64,000 bases of DNA from Caballeronia novacaledonica (GCF_900258035.1 NZ_OGTP01000007.1:216757-280756), one strand, 5' to 3'. Positions 36,034 to 44,992 are shown, numbered from the stretch's first letter. Notes: generated by a model not told the origin, from the sequence alone. Made by a program: numbers and translations.

Positions 36034-37902
36034 ATGCAATTCAGCATCAACAAGTTCGAATACCTCTGCTATCGACGTGAAAAAGAAGCCGCCGGCCGTG
36101 AGCTCCTGAAGCTGCTCGTGCGAATCGACCAGAACTATGGCCTTCTCATGAATGTCGACGGCTGGGCGCAGTCCGGTGAAGCGTCGAACATCATGGACGA
36201 CCATCTGCTCACGCGCATCACGTCGGCCATCACGGCGCTGATGAGCGATCCGGAGTTCCGTTTTTCCGATGTCGGAATCCGTCAAACGCAGGTGTTTCAG
36301 CGCTGGCTCGCCGGACTCTTCGCGGCCAGTCCGTTCCGCAACGCCGACCACATTCTCCGTTCGCTCGGTCTCGACGAAGAAGCGCGGCACTCCGTGCAAC
36401 TGCGCGCGGACGACATGCACAAGTTCCAGTTGTTCTACACGCCCGAGTCCGAAGTGCGGCTCGACTGGGACATTCTCTGGAACCACGACAAGGTCGCAAC
36501 CGCGAGCCTCGCGACGACCATCATGTCGTCGCGCTTTCTCGGCACGCCGGCCGCGCACCAGAAGCGCGAAATGCTGCTGCGCTGGCTGCCCGGCAAGCTC
36601 GACCAGATCGAAAGCATCGACTCGCTGCCGTCCGGCGTGCTGCACGACATGTACATGCATTGCAGCTACGCGGACCTGCCGGGCAAGCACGATATCAAGA
36701 AGCCCATCAATACGCTGATTCGGCGCAAACTCGCGAGCCTGGGCATTCAGGATGTCGAACGCCGTGCGCAACCGGCCGTCAAGGGCGAAAAGCCCGTGCT
36801 GCTCGTGGTGCTCGAATGGTTCTCGAAGAATCACTCGATCTATCGCACGCATTCGCAGACCATGGTCGCGATGCGCGACAAATTCCATCTCGTCGGAATG
36901 GGTTACGAAGCCCAAGTCGATGACGCGGGCCGTGAAGTGTTCGACGAATTCATCACGCTCGACGGCGCAAGCCTGTGGGATCACGTGCGTCAGGTGCGCG
37001 ATGTGAGCGAAGCGCGTCAGGCGCAGGCCATGTACATGCCGAGCGTCGGCATGTTCCCGATCACGATGGTGCTCGCGTGCCTGCGCGTCGCGCCGCTGCA
37101 GATGATGGCGCTCGGTCATCCGGCCACGACGCACGGTCATGCAATGGACTACGTGGTCGTCGAAGATGATTATGTCGGCGACGAAACCTGTTTCAGCGAG
37201 AAACTCCTGAAGCTGCCGTCCGACGGCATGCCGTATCGTCCGCCCGCAGCCATGCTCGAACTGGACTTGCCCAAGCGCAAGCGCCTGAAGGCCGATCCCG
37301 TAAAGATTGCCGTCGCGGGCACGACCATCAAGCTCAATCCGGGCTTTCTGCAAACCTGCGCGGAGATCGCCAGCGAAGCGCCGGTGCCGGTCGAGTTCCA
37401 CTTTCTCGTCGGACAGGCGACGGGTCTCACGTTCCCGCAGGTGCGCAATCTCGTGCGCCGCCTGATGGGCGACAAGGCCGTGGTCCACAAGCATCAGGAC
37501 TATGCTAACTACATGAAGGTGATCGCGGGTTGCGACATGTTCCTGAATCCGTTCCCGTTCGGCAACACGAACGGCATCGTGGATACGGTGTGGGCGGGGC
37601 TCGTCGGCGTGTGCAAGACCGGACGCGAAGTGCACGAACATATCGACGAGGGCATGTTCCGCCGTCTCGGCTTCCCCGAGTGGATGATCGCGAAGACGAC
37701 GCAGGACTACAAGGCGGCGGCGCTGCGACTCATCGAAAACGAAAGCGAGCGGCGTGATCTCGCGCGCGCACTGGCCGGCAAGAAGGCCATCGAGAAGCTC
37801 ATTTTCAAGGGGCGGCCGGAAATTCTCGGCGAGCGTGTGCAGGCGATACTGAAGAAACTGCAGGGTGCGAAGGCGCAGGTTGCGGCAGTCGAATCGAAGT
37901 GA
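36034..37902 (+). CDS. HMW1C-like cytoplasmic N-glycosyltransferase (GT41-type)
   Basis: The 622-residue protein matches Haemophilus HMW1C (620 residues) in order and length. A helical N-terminal domain (CxRELLKLL..ID, residues 20-35, RNADHIL 102-108, HDMYMHCSY 204-212) is followed by the GT domain with NHSIYRTHSQTM (266-277), ALGHPATTHG (359-368), VVVEDDYVGDETCFSE (374-389), NPFPFGNTNG (505-514) and HEHIDEG (534-540). HMW1C transfers hexoses to Asn in N-X-S/T sites of the adhesin before secretion. GGAACGAG precedes the ATG. The gene order tpsA-tpsB-HMW1C copies the hmw loci, but the acceptor adhesin next to it is truncated. Confidence 0.9.
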   Translation: MQFSINKFEYLCYRREKEAAGRELLKLLVRIDQNYGLLMNVDGWAQSGEASNIMDDHLLTRITSAITALMSDPEFRFSDVGIRQTQVFQRWLAGLFAASPFRNADHILRSLGLDEEARHSVQLRADDMHKFQLFYTPESEVRLDWDILWNHDKVATASLATTIMSSRFLGTPAAHQKREMLLRWLPGKLDQIESIDSLPSGVLHDMYMHCSYADLPGKHDIKKPINTLIRRKLASLGIQDVERRAQPAVKGEKPVLLVVLEWFSKNHSIYRTHSQTMVAMRDKFHLVGMGYEAQVDDAGREVFDEFITLDGASLWDHVRQVRDVSEARQAQAMYMPSVGMFPITMVLACLRVAPLQMMALGHPATTHGHAMDYVVVEDDYVGDETCFSEKLLKLPSDGMPYRPPAAMLELDLPKRKRLKADPVKIAVAGTTIKLNPGFLQTCAEIASEAPVPVEFHFLVGQATGLTFPQVRNLVRRLMGDKAVVHKHQDYANYMKVIAGCDMFLNPFPFGNTNGIVDTVWAGLVGVCKTGREVHEHIDEGMFRRLGFPEWMIAKTTQDYKAAALRLIENESERRDLARALAGKKAIEKLIFKGRPEILGERVQAILKKLQGAKAQVAAVESK

Positions 37903-37909
37903 GGCAATC

Positions 37910-39676
37910 ATGAAAGAAACCAGCAAGGCAAGTGTGCGCCGTTCGCACGAACCGGCATTCATTCAGCATTATTTCGTCGGCGACGGCCTCGATATCTGCT
38001 CGGCGGACGATCTGCTCGCATCGCATGCACATATCTTTCCGCGCATGCGCAACGTGACCGCGTGGCCCGCCACGAAGGGCGACCTTTCGACGATGAGCGG
38101 AGCCGAAAACTCGGGATTCGATTTTCTGCATGCCGGCCACGTCCTGGCCGGGCAGCCGAATCCGCACAAGGCGCTCGCACGATGGCTCGAACTCGTGAAA
38201 CCGGACGGCCATGTCATCGTGACCGTGCCGGACGAAGATCTCTATGGCAAGGGTGTCTGGCCGAACCACTTCAACGGCGCGCACAGGGCGAGCTTCACGA
38301 TCCACAAGAGCGAGAATCGGCTGCCGCGATCGGTGAACGTGCTGGAAATGGTGCAGGCGATGTCGCCGGTGGCGAATTGCGAGCGCATCGCGCTCGTGCG
38401 CGACCACTTCGATGCCGCCCGCGCCGATGCCGATCAGACCGCCGACAGTCATGCCGAATGCGTCATCGAGTTCGTGCTGCGCAAGCGCGCGGTGCCGACG
38501 CTGACGGAACTGAAGCATGCGATGGACCATGCGCGTAACGCCGCGGACGCCATCGTCGCCGCGCAGACCGCGGTGCGTCTGTATCCGTATCGCTTCGACG
38601 CCTATCATCGCGCGATGATGACGCTGCTGCGCTGGGATGTCCCCGAACTCCTCGACGCAATGTGGCAGCAGTGCGTGGAGTGCCTGCCGGATGAACATCT
38701 GCCGCGTCTCTATCAGGCATTGCATCTCATCGCGCGCGGCAAGCTGCAGGAAGGCTTCACGCTGCGCGAAGCGCTGATGGGGCGTCTTGGATGGAAGCGC
38801 CGCACCTCCACCGAGCCTCCGCAGGACGTGCCGGAGTGGAAGGGTGAATCGTTGGCCGGCAAGTCCATCGCCATCTGGAGCGAGTTCGGCCTCGGCGACG
38901 AGATTTTCTTCCTGCGTTTCGCGGACATTCTGCGCGATCGTTGCGGCGCGAAGCGCGTGGTCGTCGTGTGTCAGTCCCCGCTCGTCGAGCTCTACGAGGC
39001 GTCGGACTGTGCCGACGATGTGGTCGATGTGCAGAACGCGGCGAACATGTCGGGCATCGATTACTGGGTGTATCCGCACGCGATCCTCATTCATCTGCCG
39101 CTCGAACTCGACGCATTGCCGCAAAACGTGCCTTATCTGCGGGCATCGGAAGCCGTTGCGTCGAAACTGCCCGAGGTTGCGCCTGGGAAACTGAAGGTCG
39201 GCGTCGTGTTCAAGGGTAATCCGACGCACGAGAACGATGCCAATCGCTCGCTGTCGTCGCTTGCGGTGCTGAACGATCTCTTCCGCGTCGATGGCGTCGA
39301 ATTCTTCAGCTTGCAGAAGGGCGCGGGCGCCGACGAAGCCGCTCAATATGCGACGAACCTCGACAACTTCCACGACGTCGGCGCGCATCTGAACACGATG
39401 GCGGAAACGGCGAGCGCCATCGCCGCACTCGATCTCGTGGTGACCGTGGATACCTCGGTGGCGCACGTCGCGGGCGCGATGGGCAAACCCGTGTGGCTGA
39501 TGCTGCCGGACTTCGGCGATTGGCGCTGGCACTACACGCGCGAAGACAGTCCGTGGTATCCGACGATGCGCCTGTTCCGCCGCCCCTTCGGTTGCGACTG
39601 GTCGGAAGTTGTCGCCCGTATGAGCGGACACTTGCGAGGTCTCCAGGCGGAGCACGCATCGCGCGCGATCGCATGA
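37910..39676 (+). CDS. Fused methyltransferase-like / GT9-like protein
   Basis: The 588-residue protein shows two modules. Residues about 15-170 resemble a class I SAM methyltransferase: VGDGLDICSADD at motif I, where the usual GCG loop is degenerate, then FDFLHAGHVLAG and LVKPDGHVIVTVPDEDLYG. After a TPR-like helical linker (about 180-300), residues 320-570 resemble heptosyltransferase-type GT9 domains: GLGDEIFFLRFADIL, KVGVVFKGNPTHEND and VVTVDTSVAHVAGAMGKPVWLMLP. It starts 7 bp after the HMW1C gene and overlaps the next gene by ATGA, so the three are one operon. A role in extending or modifying the adhesin glycan is inferred. Confidence 0.75.
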   Translation: MKETSKASVRRSHEPAFIQHYFVGDGLDICSADDLLASHAHIFPRMRNVTAWPATKGDLSTMSGAENSGFDFLHAGHVLAGQPNPHKALARWLELVKPDGHVIVTVPDEDLYGKGVWPNHFNGAHRASFTIHKSENRLPRSVNVLEMVQAMSPVANCERIALVRDHFDAARADADQTADSHAECVIEFVLRKRAVPTLTELKHAMDHARNAADAIVAAQTAVRLYPYRFDAYHRAMMTLLRWDVPELLDAMWQQCVECLPDEHLPRLYQALHLIARGKLQEGFTLREALMGRLGWKRRTSTEPPQDVPEWKGESLAGKSIAIWSEFGLGDEIFFLRFADILRDRCGAKRVVVVCQSPLVELYEASDCADDVVDVQNAANMSGIDYWVYPHAILIHLPLELDALPQNVPYLRASEAVASKLPEVAPGKLKVGVVFKGNPTHENDANRSLSSLAVLNDLFRVDGVEFFSLQKGAGADEAAQYATNLDNFHDVGAHLNTMAETASAIAALDLVVTVDTSVAHVAGAMGKPVWLMLPDFGDWRWHYTREDSPWYPTMRLFRRPFGCDWSEVVARMSGHLRGLQAEHASRAIA

Positions 39677-39972
39677 GGAAGCGCGCTTCCGTCGGCGGGG
39701 CTTTCGGAAGCCTCGTCTGCAATTTTCTGCTTGCGTTGGGCGTGCTGTTTTGGCTCGCCTACCTCATTGAGGATTCGTGCAGCGCGTGCGCGGCCCCGCA
39801 GCGCGAGTTGATAGGAATAGCAGCGGCGACATGCGTCGTGTTCGCGCGGCCCGCGTTGAGCCGTTCGTTGCAAGGTCTGGAACCTGCTCTCGACGTCATG
39901 TTCATCGGCCGTCTGATGGGACTCGCGCTAGGCGTGATGGCGCACCTGCGGCTCGGGTCGCTGTTTGGCTAA
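39673..39972 (+). CDS. Small membrane protein, 99 aa
   Basis: The protein has a basic N-terminus (MRKRASVGG), a hydrophobic segment (NFLLALGVLFWLAYLI), a Cys pair (SCSACAA), a second segment (ELIGIAAATCVVFA) and a third (VMFIGRLMGLALGVMAHL). It looks like an inner-membrane protein with two or three spans. The start overlaps the previous stop as ATGA, which supports translation. I recognise no family. It may support the glycosylation/secretion operon, by location only. Confidence 0.6.
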   Translation: MRKRASVGGAFGSLVCNFLLALGVLFWLAYLIEDSCSACAAPQRELIGIAAATCVVFARPALSRSLQGLEPALDVMFIGRLMGLALGVMAHLRLGSLFG

Positions 39973-39993
39973 ACGAGAGGGTGCCAAAAAGAA

Positions 39994-40018
39994 TCGAATT
40001 CCATCTATATCTGTCATG
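39994..40018 (+). repeat. Shared intergenic motif, copy 2
   Basis: TCGAATTCCATCTAT (39994-40008) is identical to 31834-31848, and its continuation TATCTGTCATG resembles the sequence before the adhesin start. It begins 22 bp after the end of the glycosylation operon. Confidence 0.5.
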
Positions 40019-40132
40019 TTCTCGACGTGCGAAAATTCAGCACAACCTCCGATGTCCGGTAGGGCGGCGTTCGCATTGAGCCTCTCGCGCTTCAATTCTT
40101 CTGGATCGCCGACCTTTCCTAAATGGAGCTTG

Positions 40133-40158
40133 CCGCCTTACTCGGGCGGTTTTTTTTT
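40133..40158 (+). terminator. Rho-independent terminator
   Basis: CCGCC (40133-40137) pairs with GGCGG (40145-40149) across a 7-base loop and is followed by nine T residues. It probably ends the HMW1C-like operon transcript. Confidence 0.8.
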
Positions 40159-40385
40159 GCCGGCGAGCGGTTCGAGGAAGAATCACGGCGCCGGCGGCGG
40201 TATCGAAATTGTTCGATATATCGTCCGGTCGCATTTAACTAGAGTCATGCGATTCAAGGCAAAGCCTCGACGTAGCGCCGTATGCGTGACGCATCGGCAG
40301 ACGCGTCAATTCGACGCGGAATACATCGCACATCGGGAGGCGGTCGCCTCAGTCTTCGCACGCCGCATTCCTAGCCAGGTGCCAA

Positions 40386-40811
40386 ATGTTCGTCTCAAAT
40401 TCGATCGGCCACGCCTTCCGAAGCTGCCGTGAAGCAGTGGGATTCGTGCCGACGCTCCTGATGCCGATTTTTCTCGCCGTATCGTTCGTCCCGTTCGCCG
40501 CGTTCTGCTTGAAAATGTCGGAGTGGACGATATTCGTGCTCGTCGCGGCGGTGGTGATCGGATCGATCATCGTGATCACCTCCATGCTCGTCGCCGAAAC
40601 CAGCGAATCGACGAGACGCACAAACCCTCCTGTGATGTCCATGCCGCTGCATCATTTTGCGCGGGTGCCGCGGCCAGCGGACCGTGCACCCAATGAGAAT
40701 GCCGGGCAACGTGAAGCCACGCAGCCGAATTGCAGTCTGTGCCGTTGCAAAGACCGGCGGCTTCGCCTCGGATGTCTGACCTGTAGCGCTTATTGTGAAG
40801 ACCGTAAATGA
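40386..40811 (+). CDS. Small membrane protein with Cys-rich tail, possible
   Basis: The 141-residue frame has two hydrophobic segments (VGFVPTLLMPIFLAVSFVPFAAF and WTIFVLVAAVVIGSIIVITSMLVA). Its C-terminus has six Cys residues within about 20 positions (CSLCRC...CLTCSAYC), which could bind metal or be out-of-frame noise. AGGTG precedes the ATG. The membrane part looks real, the tail less so. Its stop overlaps a possible early start of the next regulator. No family is recognised. Confidence 0.45.
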   Translation: MFVSNSIGHAFRSCREAVGFVPTLLMPIFLAVSFVPFAAFCLKMSEWTIFVLVAAVVIGSIIVITSMLVAETSESTRRTNPPVMSMPLHHFARVPRPADRAPNENAGQREATQPNCSLCRCKDRRLRLGCLTCSAYCEDRK

Positions 40812-41032
40812 ATAATGCCTCTCTGGTGCCAGCCGGGTTTGCACGCACGCAAGCGGCGGCACTAGTCTTTAATGGCGAATCTCGCTATCCTGAAAATATC
40901 CCTGAATACTTTGCCGGGGCCGGAGGACGTGTCGATGAACTGGTCCGTTCGTCTATTGCCTGGATCGCGTCAAACAGCGAGTCCGTTGCGACTTCCGATT
41001 CAAACAACGAGGGCGCCGCGAGCGGTCCGCTC

Positions 41033-41698
41033 ATGAGCGGACACACGGGCACGGTTCGCGTGGTGCTGGCGGATGACCACCCCATCGTTCTTCTGGCCGT
41101 CTCCGACCAGTTCGCGAAGCTTCCCGGCTTCATCATCACGGCGACGGTGAACTCGGGGGCGGAGCTGATCCGTGTGCTCGATAAGGAGAAGGCGGATCTC
41201 GTCATCACCGATCTCGTGATGCAGGGCGACGAGGAAGTCGAACTCGACGGTCTGCGACTCGTAAGCAAGCTGCGGCGCTCTCATCCCGATATTCCGCTCG
41301 TCGTGCTCACGATGATGGCGAGCGGCGGCATGTTCCACGAGTTGTGCAAGCTCGGCGTCGCGGCCATCGTGAGCAAGGAAGAACCGGCCAGCGAACTTGC
41401 ACGCATCAGCGTGCGCGCGCTCTCCACGAAAGAAACGATCCTCTCGTCGAAAATCCAGCTTCGGCTCGCGCGCGAAGGCTCCACGACCAAAGACCTCGCG
41501 CGTGAGCAGCCGCTTTCGCCGCGCGAGCTCGAGGTCGTGCGTCTCTTCGCACAAGGTCTTTCCGTGACCGAAATCGCGCGGACGCTGAACCGTTCGGTGC
41601 CAACAGTCGCCACCCAGAAGCGTTCGGCCATGCGCAAGCTGCATGTCGAGAACCACGTCGACCTCGTCAAGTATGCCGCGAGGACAGGACTTGCCTGA
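41033..41698 (+). CDS. NarL/RcsB-type response regulator
   Basis: The 221-residue regulator has VRVVLADDHPIVLLAVSDQF, phospho-acceptor Asp60 in LVITDLVMQGDEEVELDGL, and a LuxR HTH (LSPRELEVVRLFAQGLSVTEIARTLNRSVPTVATQKRSAMRKL). The HTH variant TVATQKR is typical of RcsB-like proteins. ATG 41033 was chosen since the receiver starts there. An in-frame ATG at 40808 would add 75 unlike residues and overlap the preceding small gene, and neither has a strong ribosome site. The stop overlaps the kinase start as TGATG, so the pair is translationally coupled. Confidence 0.85.
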   Translation: MSGHTGTVRVVLADDHPIVLLAVSDQFAKLPGFIITATVNSGAELIRVLDKEKADLVITDLVMQGDEEVELDGLRLVSKLRRSHPDIPLVVLTMMASGGMFHELCKLGVAAIVSKEEPASELARISVRALSTKETILSSKIQLRLAREGSTTKDLAREQPLSPRELEVVRLFAQGLSVTEIARTLNRSVPTVATQKRSAMRKLHVENHVDLVKYAARTGLA

Positions 41699-44600
41699 TG
41701 GAGCGTTTCTTCGCCGCATCGCAGAACTCTCCTCTGCATATGCTGCGGATGCTCGAAGGCAACCTCAGGCGAGAGCGGCGAATCTTTTCGGTGGCCGTGG
41801 GACTTCTGATTTTCGCGACTGTCAGCGGTGCGGCGGCCACCGGGTTCTTCATGTTGACCTCGGCGTTGAAAAGCGACGAGGAAGTTGCGCAGGCAGCAAT
41901 GCGCGGCGTGAACGTCAACATATTCAGCCGATACAACATGCTGACGCCGGGCGCGCTGCTGCTCGACGTGGGCGCGGTCGCGCCGAAACGCGGCGTGCCG
42001 GAACAACCCGACAAACCTCGATGCGAGGCGTATCCTCCGGGCCGGGAAAATAAGCCGCTTGCAGCCGCGTGTCAGGCGGCGCATCAGATGATCCCCGAGG
42101 AAAGCACGAAGCCGATTTTGCAGTATGCGAACTTCGAAGGTACTGCTTCCCATGGTTTTGGATTCTTCGCCGGTACCGCCGACACGCTCACGCCGGCCGA
42201 ACGGCTCGTCGCGCTCACCGACCTGGTGAAGTACATCATGAAGACGCGTGGCGTCGAGCCGCTCGAAGCCGCGCAGATGCGGCGTGTGATGTGGTTCATC
42301 GCGCCGCCGTCGCTCGGCTTCCCAAAGGCGACGGTCATCATGTTCATGGTGGTTGCGCGGGACGACACGCCTTACGGGCTCGTTTTCACGCGGATCATGC
42401 TCGAGCGCGCGCTGCACGACGCGACGTCGGACTCGCTGGCCTCCCAGATCGCCATCTTCGATAGCGATAATCACCTGCTCGCCGGCGACGACACGGAAGA
42501 TGTGCGGCAGGCCAATGCGCGGCTCGCGAACGCGCAGAAGGGCATGTTTCACTGGCTGGCCGGAGGCTGGGGCGCGCGGTTCGACGTGCTTGCACTCGGT
42601 ATCGGACACATTGTCGTCGCGCTTCCGCTCGCAACCGAGCTGTCCGCGAAACGCGTGCAGCTTTCGGTCATCGTGCTCGTTACCGCTGCGCTCATCGCCA
42701 TGTTGCTCGCGATGTACCGTTACTGGAATTTTCACTTCCTTACGCGCTCGTACGAACAGGCGTGCCGCGCGGTCGAAGGTGAAATACTGAATCATCTGCT
42801 GGTGCATGCGACACCCGTGGGCCTGTGCATCGCACTGAAGAACGATTTCCGTCTCATTGCGGCGAATCAGGTCGCGCGTTCGCTGTTCGATCTCACCGAC
42901 ACCTCCCCGATGTTCCTGCCCGCCGGCCTCTGCGCGACACTCGAAGCGTGCGGCATCGCGCCGCCGGAAGAGGGGCGCGAAGCGATGATCCGGCAGACTC
43001 AATACAGCCTCGACAAGCCGGGCGACGGCACGCTGCATCTCAGGGTGTCGTACGCGTCGGCGGTCCTCAACAAGACCGACGTGCTGTTCTGCGCGATCGC
43101 CGACATCACCGAGCAATACGAAGTCGAGCGCCTGCTGCGCGACGCGAAGGAAACCAGCGACGCCACCGCGAAGGCCAAGCTCAGTTTCTTCGCCGCGATG
43201 AGCCACGAAATCCGCACGCCGCTGTCGTCGCTCGTCGGGAGTCTGGAACTGGTCGCGCTGGGCCCGCTCGCCGCCGAACAGGAGGCACGCGTGCAGGCGA
43301 TGCAGGCGTCGGCGAGCGCGCTGCTGCAAGTGGTCAACGATGTCCTGGATTTCTCGAAAATGGATATAGGCGAAATGCGGCTTTCCGAAGAGTGGGGTTC
43401 GATACGCGAACTCGTCGTGCGCGTGATGGTCGCCCATGCGCCGCTGGCGAACCGGCAGGGCTTGCGGCTCTTTGTGGTGATCGACCGCGCGTGCCCCGCG
43501 AAGCTTTTCTTCGACCCGATTCGCGTGTCGCAAATTTTGAACAATCTGCTCGGCAATGCGCTCAAGTTCACGCATTCCGGAAAGATCGTCGTGCGCGCCC
43601 GATGGGTGAATGACGCGCTGGAACTGAGCGTCGCGGATTCGGGCCTCGGCATACCGGAAGCGCAACGCGAGAAGCTCTTTCAGCCGTTCATGCAGGGCGA
43701 CGCGCATCGCCTCACGCAGGCGCGCGGAACGGGGCTCGGCCTGTCCATCTGCGTGCGGCTTTGCGCACTGATGAAGGGGAAGATGTCGCTCGACAGCACC
43801 GAAGGCGTCGGCACGCTCATGCAGGTGTCGCTGCCGCTCGCCGCCGACGATTCGCCGGGAAGCGGCGACGCCGGCTCGCTCGACGGCCGGGTGGCCATTC
43901 TATGCCGCGCGAGCGAATATCGCGAATGGTTCGAAAATCTCTACGATCCGGACAGCGCTTTCGTCACGTACATGACGCGCTCGGACGCGGCGCTCGCGGA
44001 GGGCTGCGAGTACCTGATCGCCACCGACGAATTCACCGAGGAAGACATTCAGTCGATGTGGAAAGACCGGACGCGCGTGATCCGAATGACGCAGAACGGC
44101 CCGCTCGTGCCCGTGCGTTCGGGCGACGGCGCGCTCGAAGTCAGCATTTTCAGCCTCAAGGGATTCCGGGACGCGGTCGCGGCCGTGAAGGTCGGGCAGC
44201 AGTCGACTTCACGCCCGGCCGCAGGCGACGCGCCGCCTGTGCCGGCCGTGCGCAAGACCGGGCCGATCGTGGTGATCGCGGAAGACAACAGCCTGAATCG
44301 CGGCCTGCTGCGCGATCAGCTTCTGACACTCGGCGCATCCGTGCTCGAAGCTCACGACGGCGAAGAAGCGCTCGATCTGCTGCGCAAGCATCGCGTGGAT
44401 ATCGTGCTGACCGACATGGACATGCCGAAGATGCCCGGCACGGAACTGCTCGCCGCCGCGCGCGCGCTCGATCCGGCCATGCGCGTCTATGCGATCAGCG
44501 CGAGCGCGAGCGCGCAGGATGTCGAGCGCGGGCGCGCACGCGGCTTTACGGACTATCTGACGAAACCGGTGCCGCTCGCGCTGCTGGCTGGCGTGCTGCA

Positions 44601-44982
44601 GACGGTCGGCTCCGCCTCGGCGCATACGGACGTCGCGAGCGATTCGCCGAACGACGACGATCTTCCGCCGCCCCTTCCGGAAGTTCCGGCGGCCTACGTG
44701 CCGATCCTCTTCACTCAGATCGATGAGGACATCGCCACGCTCGACGACATCTGCGAGCGCCAGGACGCGCAGATGCTGCGCGGCTGGGCGCACAAGCTCG
44801 CGGGCGGGCTGTCGGTGCTCGGTCCGTCGATGATGCGCGAGGAGTGCGAGGAACTGCGCGCGTTGCTGCGCGAATCGGAAAGCTGGCGCGAAGATGTCGA
44901 CACTTACACCGAGCAGCTTCGCATCGATCTGGTCGAGCTTCGCGACATCCTCCAGGCCGCGCTGCACGCGCATCAGAAGTAG
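41698..44982 (+). CDS. Hybrid sensor histidine kinase with Hpt (BvgS/RcsC-like)
   Basis: The 1,094-residue inner-membrane phosphorelay kinase has helices at about residues 25-55 and 318-345 that flank a roughly 260-residue periplasmic sensor without a recognised family. A PAS-like segment precedes HisKA (AAMSHEIRTPLSSLVGSLEL, His503). HATPase motifs are NNLLGNALKF and DSGLGIP. A receiver carries Asp906 in VLTDMDMPKMPG. A C-terminal Hpt domain has AHKLAGGLSVLG with His1032. Phosphate would pass His503-Asp906-His1032 to Asp60 of the coupled regulator. The layout resembles BvgS/EvgS/RcsC-D systems that control surface factors. Confidence 0.9.
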   Translation: MERFFAASQNSPLHMLRMLEGNLRRERRIFSVAVGLLIFATVSGAAATGFFMLTSALKSDEEVAQAAMRGVNVNIFSRYNMLTPGALLLDVGAVAPKRGVPEQPDKPRCEAYPPGRENKPLAAACQAAHQMIPEESTKPILQYANFEGTASHGFGFFAGTADTLTPAERLVALTDLVKYIMKTRGVEPLEAAQMRRVMWFIAPPSLGFPKATVIMFMVVARDDTPYGLVFTRIMLERALHDATSDSLASQIAIFDSDNHLLAGDDTEDVRQANARLANAQKGMFHWLAGGWGARFDVLALGIGHIVVALPLATELSAKRVQLSVIVLVTAALIAMLLAMYRYWNFHFLTRSYEQACRAVEGEILNHLLVHATPVGLCIALKNDFRLIAANQVARSLFDLTDTSPMFLPAGLCATLEACGIAPPEEGREAMIRQTQYSLDKPGDGTLHLRVSYASAVLNKTDVLFCAIADITEQYEVERLLRDAKETSDATAKAKLSFFAAMSHEIRTPLSSLVGSLELVALGPLAAEQEARVQAMQASASALLQVVNDVLDFSKMDIGEMRLSEEWGSIRELVVRVMVAHAPLANRQGLRLFVVIDRACPAKLFFDPIRVSQILNNLLGNALKFTHSGKIVVRARWVNDALELSVADSGLGIPEAQREKLFQPFMQGDAHRLTQARGTGLGLSICVRLCALMKGKMSLDSTEGVGTLMQVSLPLAADDSPGSGDAGSLDGRVAILCRASEYREWFENLYDPDSAFVTYMTRSDAALAEGCEYLIATDEFTEEDIQSMWKDRTRVIRMTQNGPLVPVRSGDGALEVSIFSLKGFRDAVAAVKVGQQSTSRPAAGDAPPVPAVRKTGPIVVIAEDNSLNRGLLRDQLLTLGASVLEAHDGEEALDLLRKHRVDIVLTDMDMPKMPGTELLAAARALDPAMRVYAISASASAQDVERGRARGFTDYLTKPVPLALLAGVLQTVGSASAHTDVASDSPNDDDLPPPLPEVPAAYVPILFTQIDEDIATLDDICERQDAQMLRGWAHKLAGGLSVLGPSMMREECEELRALLRESESWREDVDTYTEQLRIDLVELRDILQAALHAHQK

Positions 44983-44992
44983 CGGATCGGCC

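Larger units (their letters stand above)
39973..40385. promoter_or_regulatory. Intergenic region, 413 bp, after the glycosylation operon
   Basis: The stretch holds the second full copy of the shared motif (39994-40018) and a strong T9 terminator (40133-40158). AT-rich promoter-like sequence near 40201-40260 follows, ahead of the next small membrane-protein gene. No gene is seen. Confidence 0.5.

Noticed and set aside
34522..37962. Minus-strand open frame of 1,146 codons
   Set aside because: It is antisense to TpsB and the HMW1C-like gene. Its composition is that of a GC-rich shadow, and it has no supported start.
40808..41032. N-terminal extension of 75 residues for the NarL-type regulator
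   Set aside because: The extension is not receiver-like and lacks a ribosome site; the receiver domain begins at 41033. Still possible, since neither start has a strong site.
41281..43707. Minus-strand open frame of 808 codons
   Set aside because: It is antisense to the response regulator and hybrid kinase, both of which have intact catalytic motifs.
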